DNA of 64,000 nt, from assembly GCF_042685645.1 (NCBI RefSeq), contig NZ_JBHUNX010000001.1, positions 4,836,001 to 4,900,000 on the forward strand. The letters are read 5' to 3'. The notes under the pieces are model-generated. The model was not told where the DNA came from and did no database searches. It saw only the letters and a list, made by a program, of their open reading frames with translations. Shown piece after piece: positions 16,219-25,229 of this stretch. The DNA comes from Salininema proteolyticum (GTDB lineage: Bacteria; Actinomycetota; Actinomycetes; Mycobacteriales; Micromonosporaceae). The first letter of the stretch is position 1. Each line of letters begins with the position of its first letter. A program made the translations under genes and the position numbers.

Positions 16219-18090
16219 CTAGGAGTAGAGGACCGTGTCGACGACCATGGAGTCGTTGAGGTAGGCGGGCGTGCGGGCGGCGCTCTCGCATTCGCCGAGC
16301 GCGCTGGGCAGGGTCGACATGGACAGCAGCGCCGCGTCGCTCTCCTCGAACGACGGGGTGACCATCCACCGGACCGGCAGCGGCACCCGGTAGGACTTGT
16401 CCACGCCGGGTATCAGCAGCGTCATGTCGATCAGCCGCTTGACGTCGCCGAACGAGGCGCGGTGGACCTTGCCCACCCGCATCAGGTCGGTGAAGGTGAA
16501 GGCTCCCGTGCCCCGGTTGACCAGGGCGTGGAAGTAGCCGTGCTGCGCGGGTGTCAGCGCGTGCAGGGACCGGTGCACGCTGTCGGCGACGATCGAGTCG
16601 CGGAACAGCTCGCGCGGGTTGCGCCCCAGCTGCTGCAGGGCCGAGGCGGCCCCGCTGAGCGCCACCAGTTCGCTGACCAGCTCCAGTGACGGGACGAAAC
16701 AGTCGACGGCGGCGGCGACCCGGCGGGCGTCGGTGTCGCCGAGTTCGGCGCCGCGTGCCTGGACGAGCTGGCGCAACATGCGCGCGCACAGCTCGACCGA
16801 CGGTCCGCGCAGCGGGATCACCGCTTCGCCCGCGATGCCCAGCTTCTCCGGGGCGCACACGATGGCGTGGACGTTCGGGCACTCGTCGAGCAGCCGTTCG
16901 ATGTCGGCTGCCGGGGGTGTCCGGGGGCCGTCGAGGATGACCATCGCGTGGCGCGCGCGCAGGTGGTCGATCGCCGTGGACAGCGGGTCGCGCAGCGGCT
17001 CGGTGGGTCGCCCCAGGGCCGAGAGGATCCCCAGCCCCAGGTGCGACTGCGGGACGTACCAGATGCCTCCGAGGTAGGAGTCGAGGTGGTTGCGGGCCCA
17101 GGCCAGGACGGTGGTGGTCCGGCCGGAGCGCGCCAGTCCGCTCAGGGTGATGAGCCGCTGGCAGCGGTGCGCCCGGTTCAGCAGTCCCAGCTGGACGCCG
17201 TGGGCGATGGTCTGCGAATAGGGTTGCGGGAGGTTGTGCCGCCGGGGCGGGACCGGCGGCGGGGCGAACTCCTCGGGGAGGCCCGGGGCGTGGACCTGGT
17301 GGAGCGTCAGGCACTCCTTCAGCCCCTTGAGGAGGAAGTCTCCCAAGGGGCTGACGCGGTCGAAGTCGGCGGCGGCGCGGCACTGCTCGGAGGCGACGAT
17401 CTGGTCGCCGTGCGAGACCGAGCAGATTCGAGCGGTCTTGTGGATCTCGATGGTGTCGTAGCCGTGCTCGGCGGCCATGGCGTGTCCGCTGTGGAGGGCG
17501 ATGCGCACGCGGGGGCGGACCGGGTGCGGGCGCCCGAAGCGGGGCCAGGAGGCGGCGGCCAGGTCGAGCTGTATCTCGATGGCGCAGCGGACGGCGTCCA
17601 GGGCCTGGGTGAAGACGAGGAGGAACGAGTCGCCCTCCGTCTCGACCTCGTGGCCGCCGTGGCGTCGAACGCACGAGCGAATGACGCAGCGGTGGCGGCG
17701 GATCAGCTCGGCGTAGTCGTCGTCGCCGAGCTCGCCGGCGAGGGGCGTGGAGCCCTCGATGTCGGTGATGGCGAAGGTCAGGAAGCCCGACGGCAGGCGC
17801 GCCGGGCGGGTGGTCGTGGTCGGCGGCATGGCGGGCCCCGATTCTGTCGGTGTCGGTTCAAGGTCGGGCGCCGGAGCGTGCGACGGCCCGGGCGCCGGAG
17901 TCGGTTCGGGTGTCGGTTCGCGGGTCGCCTCCGGGGCGGTCCGGGGCTCGGACGGGCGTGTCAGTTCGGGAGCCGTCGGGAGCTCGGACGGGCTTGTCGG
18001 TTCTCGCGTCGCCCCCAGCGCGGTGTCGGGCTCGGGACGCGGTGTCGGTTCATGCGTCGGTTTGGCCTCTGGAAGGTTCGTCGTGTCCAC
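16219..18090 (-). CDS. Class III nucleotidyl cyclase domain fused to an NTPase-like regulatory region
   Basis: 623 residues. Residues 1-90 are a Pro/Glu/Thr-rich repeat-like linker (EPTPEPTPAP and similar). Residues about 100-265 are a class III cyclase domain: FAITDIEGSTPLA with the first metal Asp, EVETEGDSFLLVF with the second, and IEIHKTARICSVSHGDQIV. The adenine-selecting Lys of the usual E-x-K-T-x-GD is Glu and the catalytic Asn of N-R-x-A-R is His, so activity or substrate is uncertain. Residues about 290-600 look like the NB-ARC-type part of mycobacterial cyclase regulators, with a weak P-loop GLARSGRTTTV. No C-terminal LuxR helix-turn-helix is evident. GTG start 18090 is assumed; ATG at 17829 would drop the Pro-rich tail. 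Monocistronic. Confidence 0.8.
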   Translation of the reverse strand: MDTTNLPEAKPTHEPTPRPEPDTALGATREPTSPSELPTAPELTRPSEPRTAPEATREPTPEPTPAPGPSHAPAPDLEPTPTESGPAMPPTTTTRPARLPSGFLTFAITDIEGSTPLAGELGDDDYAELIRRHRCVIRSCVRRHGGHEVETEGDSFLLVFTQALDAVRCAIEIQLDLAAASWPRFGRPHPVRPRVRIALHSGHAMAAEHGYDTIEIHKTARICSVSHGDQIVASEQCRAAADFDRVSPLGDFLLKGLKECLTLHQVHAPGLPEEFAPPPVPPRRHNLPQPYSQTIAHGVQLGLLNRAHRCQRLITLSGLARSGRTTTVLAWARNHLDSYLGGIWYVPQSHLGLGILSALGRPTEPLRDPLSTAIDHLRARHAMVILDGPRTPPAADIERLLDECPNVHAIVCAPEKLGIAGEAVIPLRGPSVELCARMLRQLVQARGAELGDTDARRVAAAVDCFVPSLELVSELVALSGAASALQQLGRNPRELFRDSIVADSVHRSLHALTPAQHGYFHALVNRGTGAFTFTDLMRVGKVHRASFGDVKRLIDMTLLIPGVDKSYRVPLPVRWMVTPSFEESDAALLSMSTLPSALGECESAARTPAYLNDSMVVDTVLYS

Positions 18091-18556
18091 CGGTGTAGTC
18101 GCTTTCTGTCTCCCCGCAGTGGCGAGCGCGATTCAACGGCAGGTGGGCAGCCCTCGACGCCGACGGCGCTGTCGGCGTGCCGCCGGGGCGGTCCGCGGGC
18201 GGGACGGCTTCGGGCTCACCCGGCCGCCCCCGGCGGCGCCGTGCGGCCCCATCCGTCGGTGGAATGGGACTCGACGACCGCCACTGCGTAGAGCCACCTT
18301 TTATTTGTCGAGTGCGTGAACCAAACCGCCACAATGAGAACGCGCTCCGGCATCGCCCGGACCACCCGGCTCAACGCAGATACTAATGCTCCGCGCCCCA
18401 TTACAGAAGCCGAATCGTCCAGGGACGACCTCACTGCGGGTCTATTCCCCGAACTGGACAACGAGCCGGGGGCGGGCAGGTGGCGGGCAGTCCAAGAAAT
18501 TCTCAAAACCATTGCCCGATTGCGGCCGCGGGAACGAGTGAGAGATACTCACGGAT
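18091..18556. other. 466-bp intergenic region
   Basis: Divergent promoter region between the cyclase and the transglycosylase. Short open frames exist (for example from 18316) but have no ribosome site and no family features. The stretch 18295-18420 is more AT-rich than its surroundings and is the best candidate for the promoters. No repeats noted. Confidence 0.45.
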
Positions 18557-19732
18557 GTGTGGTTCAGGCAACGACGTCGGAGTCAGGGCGGCCCGGAGGA
18601 GGCCGCCGCCGAGATCCCCGACCAGAGAAGACCCCTCGGAGAGCCGAAGGCGCCCGAAGTGGACGTCCGGCCCGCCGGTGCGCCCGAGAAGGACGGCGGC
18701 GCCGCTTCCGCGACTCCGCCGGCCGACCCGAATGCCAAGCCTGGGATTCCCGGGCAGCGCCGGGGCGGTGAAGACGAGAATTCCTCGGGTGATTCCGGGG
18801 GCGACGACGCGGCGGCGGAAACTTCGGCCGCCGATCCCGCCGATCCCGCCGATCCCGCCGATCCCGCCGATCCCGCCGATCCCGCCGATCCCGCCGATTC
18901 CGCCGATCCCGCCGCGCCGGCCTCCGAGGCCCCCGGCAGAGCCGGCTGGCTTCGCCGCCGGCTGACCTCCCCGGCGAGCCGCCTCGCCGTCCAGGCCACC
19001 GTCACCGTCGCCGCGGTCGGACTCCTCTTCACCGTCGGCGCCTTCGTCAGCCCCCGCTCCGGCCCCGACTGGTCCTTCGGCGAACCGCCCGAACCCGAGG
19101 CCTCCGAGCGCCCCTACTTCTCCGACCTCGACAGCGTCCCCCAGTCCGGACGCCCCGTCGACGTGGCCCCCGTGCCGGACGACCCCGAGTCCCCGAGCGG
19201 GAGCCCCAGCCCCGGCTCCGCCCCCGACAGCGTCACCGCCTGGGCCGAGAGCCTGAGCGACCTCGGCATCCCCGTGCGGGTCCTGGAGGCCTACGGCCGC
19301 GCCGAGCTCGTCAGCGCGCGCTCCAACCCCGGCTGCAACCTCTCCTGGACCACTCTCGCGGGCATCGGATCGGTCGAGACCAACCACGGCACCACCGGCG
19401 GCACCCGCGTGACCGGCAACGGCGACACCGCCGACGAGATCTACGGCCCCGAGGTGGAAGTCGGGGGTGAACGCATGAAGGCCGCCGGGCCCATGCAGTT
19501 CATCCCGCCGACCTGGGCCACCTGGCAGGCGGACGGAAACGGCGACGGCACCGCCAGTCCGCACAACATCGACGACGCGACCACCGCGGCGGCCGACTAC
19601 CTCTGCGCCGACGGGCACGACCTGTCCGACCCCGGAGACTGGTACGACGCCGTCTTCTCCTACAACCACGAGGACAGCTACGTCCGGGACGTCTACGCGA
19701 GGGCGGACTCCTACGGACGCCAGAGCAATTGA
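18557..19732 (+). CDS. Membrane-anchored lytic murein transglycosylase
   Basis: 391 residues. It cleaves peptidoglycan glycan strands with 1,6-anhydro products. Residues 1-130 are a charged cytoplasmic tail containing ten Ala-Asp-Pro-type tripeptides (about 92-121). One helix follows (RLAVQATVTVAAVGLLFTVG, about 142-161), a Pro/Ser linker, then the catalytic domain from about residue 215. The general acid Glu is in TLAGIGSVETNHGT, and KAAGPMQFIPPTWATW and FSYNHEDSYVRDVYARADSY are classic SLT/GH103-type motifs. GTG 18557 is assumed as start; an overlapping ATG two bases earlier is out of frame. The N-terminal tail is unusually long. Confidence 0.88.
   Translation: MWFRQRRRSQGGPEEAAAEIPDQRRPLGEPKAPEVDVRPAGAPEKDGGAASATPPADPNAKPGIPGQRRGGEDENSSGDSGGDDAAAETSAADPADPADPADPADPADPADPADSADPAAPASEAPGRAGWLRRRLTSPASRLAVQATVTVAAVGLLFTVGAFVSPRSGPDWSFGEPPEPEASERPYFSDLDSVPQSGRPVDVAPVPDDPESPSGSPSPGSAPDSVTAWAESLSDLGIPVRVLEAYGRAELVSARSNPGCNLSWTTLAGIGSVETNHGTTGGTRVTGNGDTADEIYGPEVEVGGERMKAAGPMQFIPPTWATWQADGNGDGTASPHNIDDATTAAADYLCADGHDLSDPGDWYDAVFSYNHEDSYVRDVYARADSYGRQSN
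18830..18919 (+). repeat. 9-bp tandem repeat encoding Ala-Asp-Pro
   Basis: About ten in-frame copies of GCCGATCCC, with one Ser variant in the ninth unit. Near-identity at the DNA level points to recent slippage, so copy number may vary between strains. Confidence 0.9.
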
Positions 19733-19819
19733 TCACCCCTCACGTCTTTCGGGGGCGACCGCCCTCGCCTAAAATGGAAGACTCCCCCGAACACGCTGGA
19801 CGAAGAACCAGGAGGGTCG

Positions 19820-20827
19820 ATGCGGATCGAGGAACGCCAACCCGCGGCCATGGCCGACGAGGACCTTCGCCGCTGGCGGGAGGTCCTCAACGCGATGACC
19901 GAGTCCGACATGCCGGGCGAGCCCCGGTGGACCGACGACCACATGCGCGACTACCTGGAGAACACCGTCCCCGGGTCCCACCGCCGCCTGCTCGTCGCTG
20001 TCGAGGACGGTGACTTCCTCGGCCACTGCGTCCTCACGACGCTGACGGACAAGGAGACGGCCATCGTCGAGATCTCCACCCGGCCCCGCGCCCGCGGCAA
20101 GGGAGTGGGGCGGGCCCTGCTCGCGGCGGCGGCCGACGTCGCCGAGTCCTGCCAGTGCGAGGTCATGGTCACCGAGGTCATCGCCACGACGCCCGCCGTC
20201 GGCTTCTACAACCACCTCGGTTTCACCATCGCCGACCTCGAACACCGCCACCTGCTGCCCTGGGACGGCATCGACTGGGAGTACATGGAGACCGCCGCCA
20301 AGCGCATCGCGGCCGGCTACGAGCTGCGCTACTTCCCCGGAAGCGTCCCGCCCTCGTACGCCGACTCCTACGCGGACGTCAAGGCGCACCTGCACACGCC
20401 CGAGGCGCCCGTCGTCTCCCTCCCCGAGTGGCGGCCCTCGGCCGAGGCCGACCAGCTGGCCACCGCCTTCTCGACCCTGCGGCGCCGGGGCATGCGCCCG
20501 CACATCATGGTGGCCATCAACGAGCGCACCGACGAGGTCGTCGGGCTGACCGAGCTGGTCGTCTCCAGCCAGCGGCCCACGAGGGCCGACCAGTACGACA
20601 CGGTCGTCGCCCGGGGACACCGCTCCTACGGGCTGACCATGACGATGAAGGCGGCGCTGCTGCTCGAACTGCGCCACCGCGAACCGCGTCTGGAGGACGT
20701 CCAGACCTGGACGGCGCCCGAGGCCCACGACATGAACTGGGTCAACGGCCAGCTGGGCTTCGTCCACGACGTCAACTGGTACGACTACGAGATATCCATT
20801 TCGGACCTTAAGAGTCGCCTGGCCTAG
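19820..20827 (+). CDS. Tandem GNAT-domain acetyltransferase
   Basis: 335 residues with two GNAT-like halves. The first carries a full acetyl-CoA motif, VEISTRPRARGKGVGRALLA (about residues 75-94), then EVIATTPAVGFYNHLGF. The second half (about 190-330) has TVVARGHRSYGLTMTMKAALL, where the Q/R-x-x-G-x-G/A loop is degenerate, and ends NWVNGQLGFVHDVNWYDYEI. This layout is common in actinobacterial two-domain GNATs such as mycothiol synthase relatives, but nothing here marks it as MshD. ATG 19820 follows AGGAGG. Substrate unknown. Confidence 0.88.
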   Translation: MRIEERQPAAMADEDLRRWREVLNAMTESDMPGEPRWTDDHMRDYLENTVPGSHRRLLVAVEDGDFLGHCVLTTLTDKETAIVEISTRPRARGKGVGRALLAAAADVAESCQCEVMVTEVIATTPAVGFYNHLGFTIADLEHRHLLPWDGIDWEYMETAAKRIAAGYELRYFPGSVPPSYADSYADVKAHLHTPEAPVVSLPEWRPSAEADQLATAFSTLRRRGMRPHIMVAINERTDEVVGLTELVVSSQRPTRADQYDTVVARGHRSYGLTMTMKAALLLELRHREPRLEDVQTWTAPEAHDMNWVNGQLGFVHDVNWYDYEISISDLKSRLA

Positions 20828-20913
20828 AATCAGGGCTTCTTCCTCCGCATATAGGCGAAATTAAGCATAGACGACACTGTAATAATATTGTCGCGCAAGG
20901 CTACACTCGGAGT

Positions 20914-22761
20914 ATGGCACCGCTCCGCCCGAACTGGCCGCCGCCGGGGGCCAAACACGTCATAGTCGTCGGAGACTCCGGCCTCGCCCTGCGGTTCATC
21001 AAGAGCACCACCGAGAACTTCGGGCTCGCCGTCACCGCCGTGCTGAAACCCGGCCCCGGCTTCCAGCGCACGGCCATCCGCGCCGCCCAGTCCCGCAACG
21101 ACCTCATCCGCGTCCAAGAGGCCGAGCACATCGACACCGAGACGGTGGCCGACGCCGGGCTCAAAGACGCCTACGCCGTCGTCCTCCTCGCCCAGGACGA
21201 CGTCGGCAACCTCCACCTGGCCCTCAAGATCCGCGAACTGAGCAACAACCTGGCGGCGAGAGAGGACGGCCACCGCGCCCGCCTCATCATCCGCATGTAC
21301 AACCGCCAACTGCGCTCCCGCGTCAAACACCTCGTCGGCAAGGACGACCTCTACATCGAGTCCGACGCCGACATGGTCGCCCCCACCTACGTCGCCGCCG
21401 CCCAACTGCACGTGCCGCCCGGGAAGATCCGCCTGTGGGGCAGGGAGCTCCTCGTGAGCAACCGCCCCGAGGGAGGCACCGAATGGGCCATCGCCCAAGG
21501 GGAACGGCCCCACGTCCAGATCCTGCCCGACGAGGACCTCGCCAACGCGCGCTACCTGAGGCTCCTGCCGCGCTCGCGCTCGCCCGCACTGCGCCGCTTC
21601 CGCAAGAGGGCCGGGCGCGCGCTGAGGCGGGTGCTGCGGGAGTTCCGGCGCACCGTCGACATCAAGTTGCGGCTCGCCGCCCTGGCTCTCACCGTCATCC
21701 TCATCACCGGCATCGTCCTCCTGCGGGTCTACGGCCAGAACCCCGACCAGCCGCTGACGACCTACGACGCGCTGTACATCATCTCGCTCGCCGCCGGCGG
21801 GGGCATCGACCCCGAACTCCGGGCCCAGCCGTGGACGCGGTTCGCGCACGCCTCGGTGACTCTGGCCGGGTCGCTGCTCGTCCCCGTCGTCACCGGCGCC
21901 ATCGTGCAGGCCCTCGTCGGGCGCAAGTACGCGCTGGCCACCGGGAGGATCGTGGAGCCGGTGCGGCGCCACGTCATCGTCGTCGGGCTGGGGAACATCG
22001 GCACGCGGGTCGTCGAACTGCTTCGCGCGCAGGGGCAGCAGGTCGTGGCGATCGAGAAGGACCGCGACGTGCCCGGCGTGCAGACGGCGCGCGCCTGCGG
22101 GGCGCAGGTCCTGTTCGGCGACGCCGGGAGCTCCGAAGTCCTCCATGAGGCCGGGGTGCAGCAGTGCATTTCGGTGGTCGCCATGGCCAAGCAGGACTCC
22201 GCGAACCTGGAGGTCGCCCTGTCGGCCATCAGCTGCCGGCCGGACGTCCACACCGTGCTGCGCATCTACGACGAGGAGTTCGCCGAGCTGGTGCGCCAGA
22301 ACCTCAACCGGCGCTTCCAAGAGCGGCGCCGGCGCCGGTCGGGGCCGCCGTCCCGGGACGAGCGGTTCGAGACGCGGCGCCACTCCTCCTGGAGCGCGCC
22401 CCGGGTCGCCGCGGCCGCCTTCGCGGCGCTGGTGACCGACGACCAGATCCTCGCCACGATCCCGGTGCGGGGCCAGATGGTCCACATCGCGCAGATCGGC
22501 GTCGAGGCCGGGTCCGACGCGGTGGGACTGACCGCCGACCGGCTCAACGAGCCCGGCGCCTACCGCCTCGTCGCCCTGCGGCGCCCGACGATCGGGGACA
22601 ACGGCGAGGTGATCGAGCCCTCCGTGAAGACGGAGCATTACGGCGACATCTGGTACCCCGACCGGGAGCATGTGATCGCGGTGGGGGACAGGCTTCTCGT
22701 GCTCGCCTCCCAGGCCGGGCTCGCGCATCTGGAGCGGATCACGGGTTCGCCTTCCGACTGA
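20914..22761 (+). CDS. RCK/TrkA-N double NAD-binding protein with two-helix channel-like core
   Basis: 615 residues. Residues 15-160 form a first Rossmann-type RCK domain (HVIVVGDSGLALRFI). About 245-275 is a membrane helix (LALTVILITGIVLL), followed by a pore-like re-entrant segment LYIISLAAGGGIDPEL and a second helix (TLAGSLLVPVVTGAIVQAL). About 350-480 is a second RCK N-domain (HVIVVGLGNIGTRVVELL), with an RCK-C-like end near 540-610. The arrangement matches ion channels of the CASTOR/POLLUX or TrkA-like type. The canonical K+ filter TVGYG is absent, AAGGG being in that place, so ion selectivity is open. ATG 20914 has only a weak ribosome site. Confidence 0.82.
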   Translation: MAPLRPNWPPPGAKHVIVVGDSGLALRFIKSTTENFGLAVTAVLKPGPGFQRTAIRAAQSRNDLIRVQEAEHIDTETVADAGLKDAYAVVLLAQDDVGNLHLALKIRELSNNLAAREDGHRARLIIRMYNRQLRSRVKHLVGKDDLYIESDADMVAPTYVAAAQLHVPPGKIRLWGRELLVSNRPEGGTEWAIAQGERPHVQILPDEDLANARYLRLLPRSRSPALRRFRKRAGRALRRVLREFRRTVDIKLRLAALALTVILITGIVLLRVYGQNPDQPLTTYDALYIISLAAGGGIDPELRAQPWTRFAHASVTLAGSLLVPVVTGAIVQALVGRKYALATGRIVEPVRRHVIVVGLGNIGTRVVELLRAQGQQVVAIEKDRDVPGVQTARACGAQVLFGDAGSSEVLHEAGVQQCISVVAMAKQDSANLEVALSAISCRPDVHTVLRIYDEEFAELVRQNLNRRFQERRRRRSGPPSRDERFETRRHSSWSAPRVAAAAFAALVTDDQILATIPVRGQMVHIAQIGVEAGSDAVGLTADRLNEPGAYRLVALRRPTIGDNGEVIEPSVKTEHYGDIWYPDREHVIAVGDRLLVLASQAGLAHLERITGSPSD

Positions 22762-22858
22762 AGGGGATCGGGAGTATGCGGTCGTATGTCGGCCCGGTGC
22801 TGGCAAGCGCCCCTTACTCTGTGCGGGTCCGATCCTCCCGACCCGAAAAGAGGAACCC

Positions 22859-23296
22859 ATGACCTACCAGGACCCGAACCAGCAGCCCGGCGGCCCGGCG
22901 AAGAAGGGCGGCAAGGGCCCGCTCCTCGCGATCGTGATCGTCGTCGTCCTGCTGGTGGTAGGCGCTCTCCTGTACTTCTTCGTCTTCAAGAACTCCGCCT
23001 CGCCCAAGAGCCTCGCCGAGGACCTCGTCAGCGGTGACATCACCGAGGACGACTTCTGCGGCGACCTCAAGGACCAGTCCGAGGGCGACTTCGACGTGGA
23101 CGACCTCAAGGAGGGCGCGGGCGACGACGTCGAGATCACCGTCGGCGAGGAGAAGATAGACGGTGACAACGCCACGGTGACGCTCACCGGCAAGCCAGAG
23201 GGCGGAGAGGAGACCTCCGTCGACGCCAAGTTCGTCAAGGAGGACGACGCCTGGAAGTTCTGCGGCTTCGACTTCGACATGCCCTCGATGGAGTAG
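22859..23296 (+). CDS. Single-pass membrane protein with acidic extracellular domain
   Basis: 145 residues. Residues 1-20 are a Pro/Gly/Lys-rich cytoplasmic start, 22-42 one helix (PLLAIVIVVVLLVVGALLYF), and 50-145 an acidic extracytoplasmic domain with two cysteines (DDFCGDL and KFCGFDF). Shape and topology resemble DUF4878/SnoaL-like lumazine-binding-fold proteins common in actinobacteria. ATG 22859 follows AAGAGG. Terminated by a strong hairpin at 23315. Specific function unknown. Confidence 0.8.
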   Translation: MTYQDPNQQPGGPAKKGGKGPLLAIVIVVVLLVVGALLYFFVFKNSASPKSLAEDLVSGDITEDDFCGDLKDQSEGDFDVDDLKEGAGDDVEITVGEEKIDGDNATVTLTGKPEGGEETSVDAKFVKEDDAWKFCGFDFDMPSME

Positions 23297-23314
23297 TCCG
23301 GCGTTATCGAGCAG

Positions 23315-23342
23315 GGCCCGGCGCTTCGGCGCCGGGCCTTTT
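23315..23342 (+). terminator. Intrinsic terminator
   Basis: GGCCCGGCGC - TTCG - GCGCCGGGCC (23315-23338) followed by TTTT, 19 bp after the preceding stop. The stable UUCG tetraloop makes this a textbook terminator. Confidence 0.92.
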
Positions 23343-23392
23343 CCGGTGTTGGATCTGCGCGGTGCGCCGCGCCTTCGCTGAACGGGGACGTT

Positions 23393-23473
23393 CCCCCGCC
23401 CGCACAGCGGTCGGGAGCAGGAGCGGCGCGGGGATCCCGAATGAGCAGGACGTCCCCCGCCCGCACAGCGGTC
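23393..23473. repeat. 20-bp direct repeat, 61 bp apart
   Basis: CCCCCGCCCGCACAGCGGTC occurs exactly at 23393-23412 and 23454-23473. No gene lies here; it sits between two terminators. Confidence 0.8.
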
Positions 23474-23494
23474 AAAGTTTCGGGCGGGGATAGC

Positions 23495-23529
23495 AGAAGG
23501 GCCACGACCTCGCCGGTCGTGGCCCTTCT
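23495..23529 (-). terminator. Terminator of tRNA-Ser
   Basis: A perfect 15-bp stem (23495-23509 with 23515-23529) and 5-nt loop directly downstream of the leftward tRNA-Ser. The arms start and end in AGAAGG and CCTTCT, so it may act in both directions. Confidence 0.75.
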
Positions 23530-23536
23530 TTCAGAG

Positions 23537-23624
23537 CGGTGGCGGTGGGATTTGAACCCACGGTGCGGGGTTACCGCACACCCGCTTTCGAGGCGGGCTC
23601 TTTCGGCCGCTCAGACACGCCACC
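23537..23624 (-). tRNA. tRNA-Ser (anticodon CGA)
   Basis: Reading leftward from 23624: acceptor GGTGGCG pairs with CGCCACC, anticodon stem CCCGC/GCGGG around loop CTCGAAA gives anticodon CGA. A long variable arm (GTGCGG...CCGCAC) marks it as class II serine, and the T arm is GTGGG TTCAAAT CCCAC. Discriminator is G; CCA is not encoded. Confidence 0.95.
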
Positions 23625-23682
23625 GCGAACCAGACTACAGGATCTCCGCATCGGGAATCGAAGGGGGGTCCTGTGCTCCGGC

Positions 23683-25062
23683 TTACATGAGCTTGCGCAT
23701 GACCTTCTGCTTGAAGGACGTCCACGGCGCGTAGACGAACGCCATGGTGTCGGGCATGAGCGGCTTGTCGAGCACGGACTTGCGGTGGCTGAACGCCTCC
23801 AGCGAGTACTTGCCGTGGTATGAGCCCTGACCGGAGTGGCCGACTCCGCCGAAGGGCAGGCCGGGAACCCCGCAGTGGGCCAGCGGGATGCCGAACCCGA
23901 CCGCGCCGGACGAGGTGCGGGTGAGCAGCTTGCGCTTGGAGGACTCCGAGGCGCAGAAGCCGTAGAGGGAGAGGGGCTTCTCGCCGCGGTTCACGAACCC
24001 GACGGCGTCCTCCAGCGTCTCCACGGGCACGACGGGAAGGATCGGCCCGAAGATCTCCTCGCGCATGACCGGCGAGTCGACGCTCACGTCGGTGAGCACG
24101 GTGGGCGCGATGTACAACCGGTCGCGGTTGCGTCCCCCGCCCACGGCGGCCTTGCCGTCGTCCAGGTAGCGCGCGAGCCGGTCGAAGGAGTCGGTGTTGA
24201 CGATCCGCCCGTAGTCGGGGCTCTCGGCCGGGGAGTTGCCGAACATGCGCCGCACCGCCTCGCCCAGCTCCTCGGTCAGCTCCTCTTCGCAGCCCCCGAC
24301 GGCCAGCACGTAGTCCGGCGCGATGCAGGTCTGCCCGGCGTTGGTGAACTTGCCCCAGACGATGCGGTTGGCGGCGGCCTTCAGGTCGCTGCCGGGCTCG
24401 ACGATGGCGGGGCTCTTGCCGCCCAGCTCCAGGGTGTAGCCGGTGAGGTTCTCGGCGGCGGCCTTGGCGACGATCTTGCCCACGCGCGAGGAGCCGGTGA
24501 AGAAGATGTGGTCGACGCGTTGGGCCAGCAGCTCGGAGGTCTCCTCCACGCCTCCCTGCACGACGGCGACGGCCTCTTCGTCCAGGTATTCGACGAGCAG
24601 CTGTTCGACGAGCTCGGCGGTGGCGGGGGAGTGCTCGGAGGGCTTGACGATGACGGTGTTGCCGGCGGCGAGCGCCCCGGCGACCGGGCAGAGCACCAGC
24701 TGGAACGGGTAGTTGAACGGTCCGATGACGGTGACGGTCCCGAGGGGTTCGAGGAGCGTGTAGGACCGCGCGGGCCGCAGGTAGGAGGGGGTGTGCGTGC
24801 GCTTGGGGCGGGTCCAGGAGGAGAGGTGGCGGCGCAGGTGCTTGATCTCGGCCTTGGTGAAGTCGATCTCGGTCAGGTAGGACTCCGCGGCGGCCTTGCC
24901 GAGGTCGGCCTCCAGGGCGTCGGCTATGTCCCTGCCGCGTTCTTCGATCATGGCGAGGAGGGCGTCCAGCTGGGCCTGCCGCCAGGGAATGGGCTTCGTC
25001 TTCCCCGCGGAGAAATAGGCCCGAAGCCGCTCCACGGCATCGGTAGTTTTCTCAGTCTCCAT
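23683..25062 (-). CDS. Aldehyde dehydrogenase family protein
   Basis: 459-residue NAD(P)+-dependent aldehyde dehydrogenase, class 3 or fatty-aldehyde type by length. The N-terminus lacks the long arm of class 1/2 enzymes. Visible marks: PFNYPFQLVLCPVAGALAAG (substrate and cofactor entry), VKPSEHSPATAELV, FTGSSRVGKIV (NAD loop), catalytic base in LELGGKSPAIV, nucleophile Cys in NAGQTCIAPDYVL, and EEIFGPILPV. The C-terminus (SLEAFSHRKSVLDKP ... FKQKVMRKLM) is basic and slightly amphipathic, similar to membrane-associated fatty aldehyde dehydrogenases. Stands alone next to tRNA-Ser. Confidence 0.94.
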   Translation of the reverse strand: METEKTTDAVERLRAYFSAGKTKPIPWRQAQLDALLAMIEERGRDIADALEADLGKAAAESYLTEIDFTKAEIKHLRRHLSSWTRPKRTHTPSYLRPARSYTLLEPLGTVTVIGPFNYPFQLVLCPVAGALAAGNTVIVKPSEHSPATAELVEQLLVEYLDEEAVAVVQGGVEETSELLAQRVDHIFFTGSSRVGKIVAKAAAENLTGYTLELGGKSPAIVEPGSDLKAAANRIVWGKFTNAGQTCIAPDYVLAVGGCEEELTEELGEAVRRMFGNSPAESPDYGRIVNTDSFDRLARYLDDGKAAVGGGRNRDRLYIAPTVLTDVSVDSPVMREEIFGPILPVVPVETLEDAVGFVNRGEKPLSLYGFCASESSKRKLLTRTSSGAVGFGIPLAHCGVPGLPFGGVGHSGQGSYHGKYSLEAFSHRKSVLDKPLMPDTMAFVYAPWTSFKQKVMRKLM

Positions 25063-25229
25063 GCTGTCGAGACTACCGGTCCAGCGGGGCGCTGGAAACC
25101 CTAGAGTAACTTATCGTCTCGGAAAAGTGTAACAACCGTCACGAGCGAAACCGCGCACGACACGCGAGTGAAGAACAGCCGACGAGACGTAATCGGTGTT
25201 ATCAACGGGTGGTGGATCTTTCTAAACCT

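Noticed and set aside
18316..18771. Possible small gene before the transglycosylase
   Set aside because: Its second half overlaps the transglycosylase in another frame and is Arg-rich shadow; no ribosome site was seen for its start.
18503..19669. Long minus-strand frame with Gly-Gly-Ile repeats
   Set aside because: Shadow of the Ala-Asp-Pro repeat and the transglycosylase domain on the plus strand, which has the recognisable catalytic motifs.
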